This document shows, in pieces, positions 5,301 through 6,194 of a DNA stretch of 6,194 bases. A program made the translations under genes and the position numbers. Source of the DNA: Treponema sp. Lineage in GTDB: Bacteria > Spirochaetota > Spirochaetia > Treponematales > UBA12059. How positions within the stretch are numbered: position 1 is the first letter of the stretch; each line of letters opens with the position of its first letter. A model generated the notes under the pieces. That model saw nothing but the letters and a program-made list of their open reading frames with translations, had not been told where the DNA came from and searched no databases. The stretch is from the NCBI GenBank assembly GCA_012517645.1, contig JAAYUR010000517.1:1-6194 (forward strand), given 5' to 3'.

Positions 5301-6194
5301 TTACAAGTATACGGTATTCGGGCGGAGCAGGTCCGCGGCCAGGCAGGAATGCACAGGGCAGAGGAACAGAAGATCCCCGAGACGGAGTGCCTCGAGATCC
5401 TCGGGCCGCATGCGTACGATCCCGTGTTCCTGGGTTATCCCCCGGACTCCGGCCCCCTCCCGGAACCCTTCCCATGCCCCGTTCCGCATTTCGAAGACCG
5501 CGCCGTAGGAGGTTCCCCCGTCCGGCATGGCCTGGGATTGTTTGGAAAGGTGGACGGCGCCTCCGTACACCACCGCCTCCCCGCGTCGGGGGTAGACGCC
5601 GACCACGGGACAGGCTACCGCCGCGGCTATGTCCCCGGGGGAGCAGGAGCCCGCTACATACTGCTGGAGGTCGTAGTAGGCGAAGTTGCCCGGCCGGACC
5701 TCGTCCAGACCGGACCAATCCTCCAAAAGGCTCATGGAAGGGGTGTCCCCGAAGGAGGCGAGGAGGTCCTTCCAGCCCTCCGAGGCCAGGAAGGCCTTGG
5801 CCGAGAGGAGTGCGTCCCGCCCTTCGCGGAAGAGTCTTCCCACGGCTTCCTCGCCCCGGACCCCGTAGGTTCGGGAGTCATGGGTCAGCACTCCCGCGAG
5901 CCGGAGGTTCGGGGACTCGCGGACCGCCTCCGATACGGCCCGGAGCCCGGCCTGGTCCCCGGCCTCGATGCCGCAGCGCCGGGATCCCACGTCGATCTTG
6001 ATCCAGAGCTCGACGGGATGGCGGAGCCCCTCGGAGAGGGCCCGGACCGTGACCGGGTTGTCCGCCAGGAGTCCCAGACGGATTCTCCCGGCCAGCTCGT
6101 CCATCTCCGGGATTTCCCGGAGGTTGGCGGGAAAGGCGATGGTCAGGTCGTTCCAGCCGTCGTCCGCGAAGAGCCGGGCCATCTCCACGGAGGA
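5301..6194 (-). CDS. PLP-dependent D-serine dehydratase / D-threonine aldolase-like enzyme, 5' end outside window
   Basis: This is a fold-type III (alanine-racemase-like) PLP enzyme. The 298 visible residues include barrel-strand landmarks: ELWIKIDVGSRRCGI, the GVLTHDSRTYG segment and EVRPGNFAYYDLQQY. The C-terminal domain carries EHGIVRM and ends with PVHSCLAADLL. The H-x-C in that last motif (codons at 5349-5351 and 5343-5345) is the zinc pair of eukaryotic-type D-serine dehydratase; D-threonine aldolases instead tend to have H-x-D. This suggests D-serine dehydratase-like activity, converting D-serine to pyruvate and ammonia (inference). The N-terminal part with the PLP lysine, some 70-90 residues, is upstream of the window, so an intact active site cannot be confirmed. 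The GTG at 6188 is not the start: the frame continues to the edge and the family is longer. It is probably co-transcribed with the ZIP gene. Confidence 0.87.
   Translation of the reverse strand, partial: SSVEMARLFADDGWNDLTIAFPANLREIPEMDELAGRIRLGLLADNPVTVRALSEGLRHPVELWIKIDVGSRRCGIEAGDQAGLRAVSEAVRESPNLRLAGVLTHDSRTYGVRGEEAVGRLFREGRDALLSAKAFLASEGWKDLLASFGDTPSMSLLEDWSGLDEVRPGNFAYYDLQQYVAGSCSPGDIAAAVACPVVGVYPRRGEAVVYGGAVHLSKQSQAMPDGGTSYGAVFEMRNGAWEGFREGAGVRGITQEHGIVRMRPEDLEALRLGDLLFLCPVHSCLAADLLRPNTVYL

Noticed and set aside
1..6194. CRISPR array, transposase, tRNA, integrase or toxin-antitoxin pair
   Set aside because: I searched by eye on both strands and found no regular repeats, cloverleaf segments or matching protein motifs.

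Overview
This 6.2 kb window is GC-rich, densely coded chromosomal DNA. Every gene I can support lies on the minus strand, so transcription runs from high to low coordinates. I see no mobile element, CRISPR array, tRNA or rRNA. The gene set fits an anaerobic or microaerophilic bacterium: a lipoprotein FKBP with an LLSC lipobox, a cysteine-rich 65-residue protein, an FeS-type Rrf2 regulator and a cysteine-rich ferredoxin. A high-GC spirochaete is my best guess, with a delta-proteobacterium-like anaerobe as the alternative. This is inferred from gene flavour, not from a search.

In transcription order, the first block (6194 to 3557) holds three genes. They are the C-terminal four-fifths of a PLP-dependent D-serine dehydratase / D-threonine aldolase-like enzyme, a complete GufA-type ZIP metal transporter, and a two-membrane-segment DUF4349 protein. 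Gaps of 54 and 19 bases suggest one transcript. A 152-base non-coding gap with a plausible sigma70-type promoter follows.

The second block (3404 to 1119) holds five tightly packed genes: a lipoprotein FKBP prolyl isomerase, an SDR-fold protein lacking the catalytic Tyr and Lys, a DUF3820 protein, an eight-cysteine DUF6485 protein whose GTG start overlaps the DUF3820 stop, and a stand-alone NIF3/YqfO-type domain. Spacings are 4, 45, -4 and 12 bases, which indicates an operon.

The third block (1118 to 1) is regulatory. An Rrf2-family regulator with three cysteines is preceded by a near-consensus promoter. Its -10 box lies inside a perfect 7-bp inverted repeat, and its -35 box lies inside a second inverted repeat with the same 4-base centre. 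Downstream is a 4Fe-4S ferredoxin-like gene that starts at GTG and runs off the window. Its promoter region carries a degenerate copy (11 of 18 bases) of the Rrf2-promoter repeat. The simplest reading is an FeS-sensing repressor that controls itself and the adjacent ferredoxin, possibly in a nitrosative, oxidative or iron-stress circuit. The ligand and regulon cannot be read from this window.
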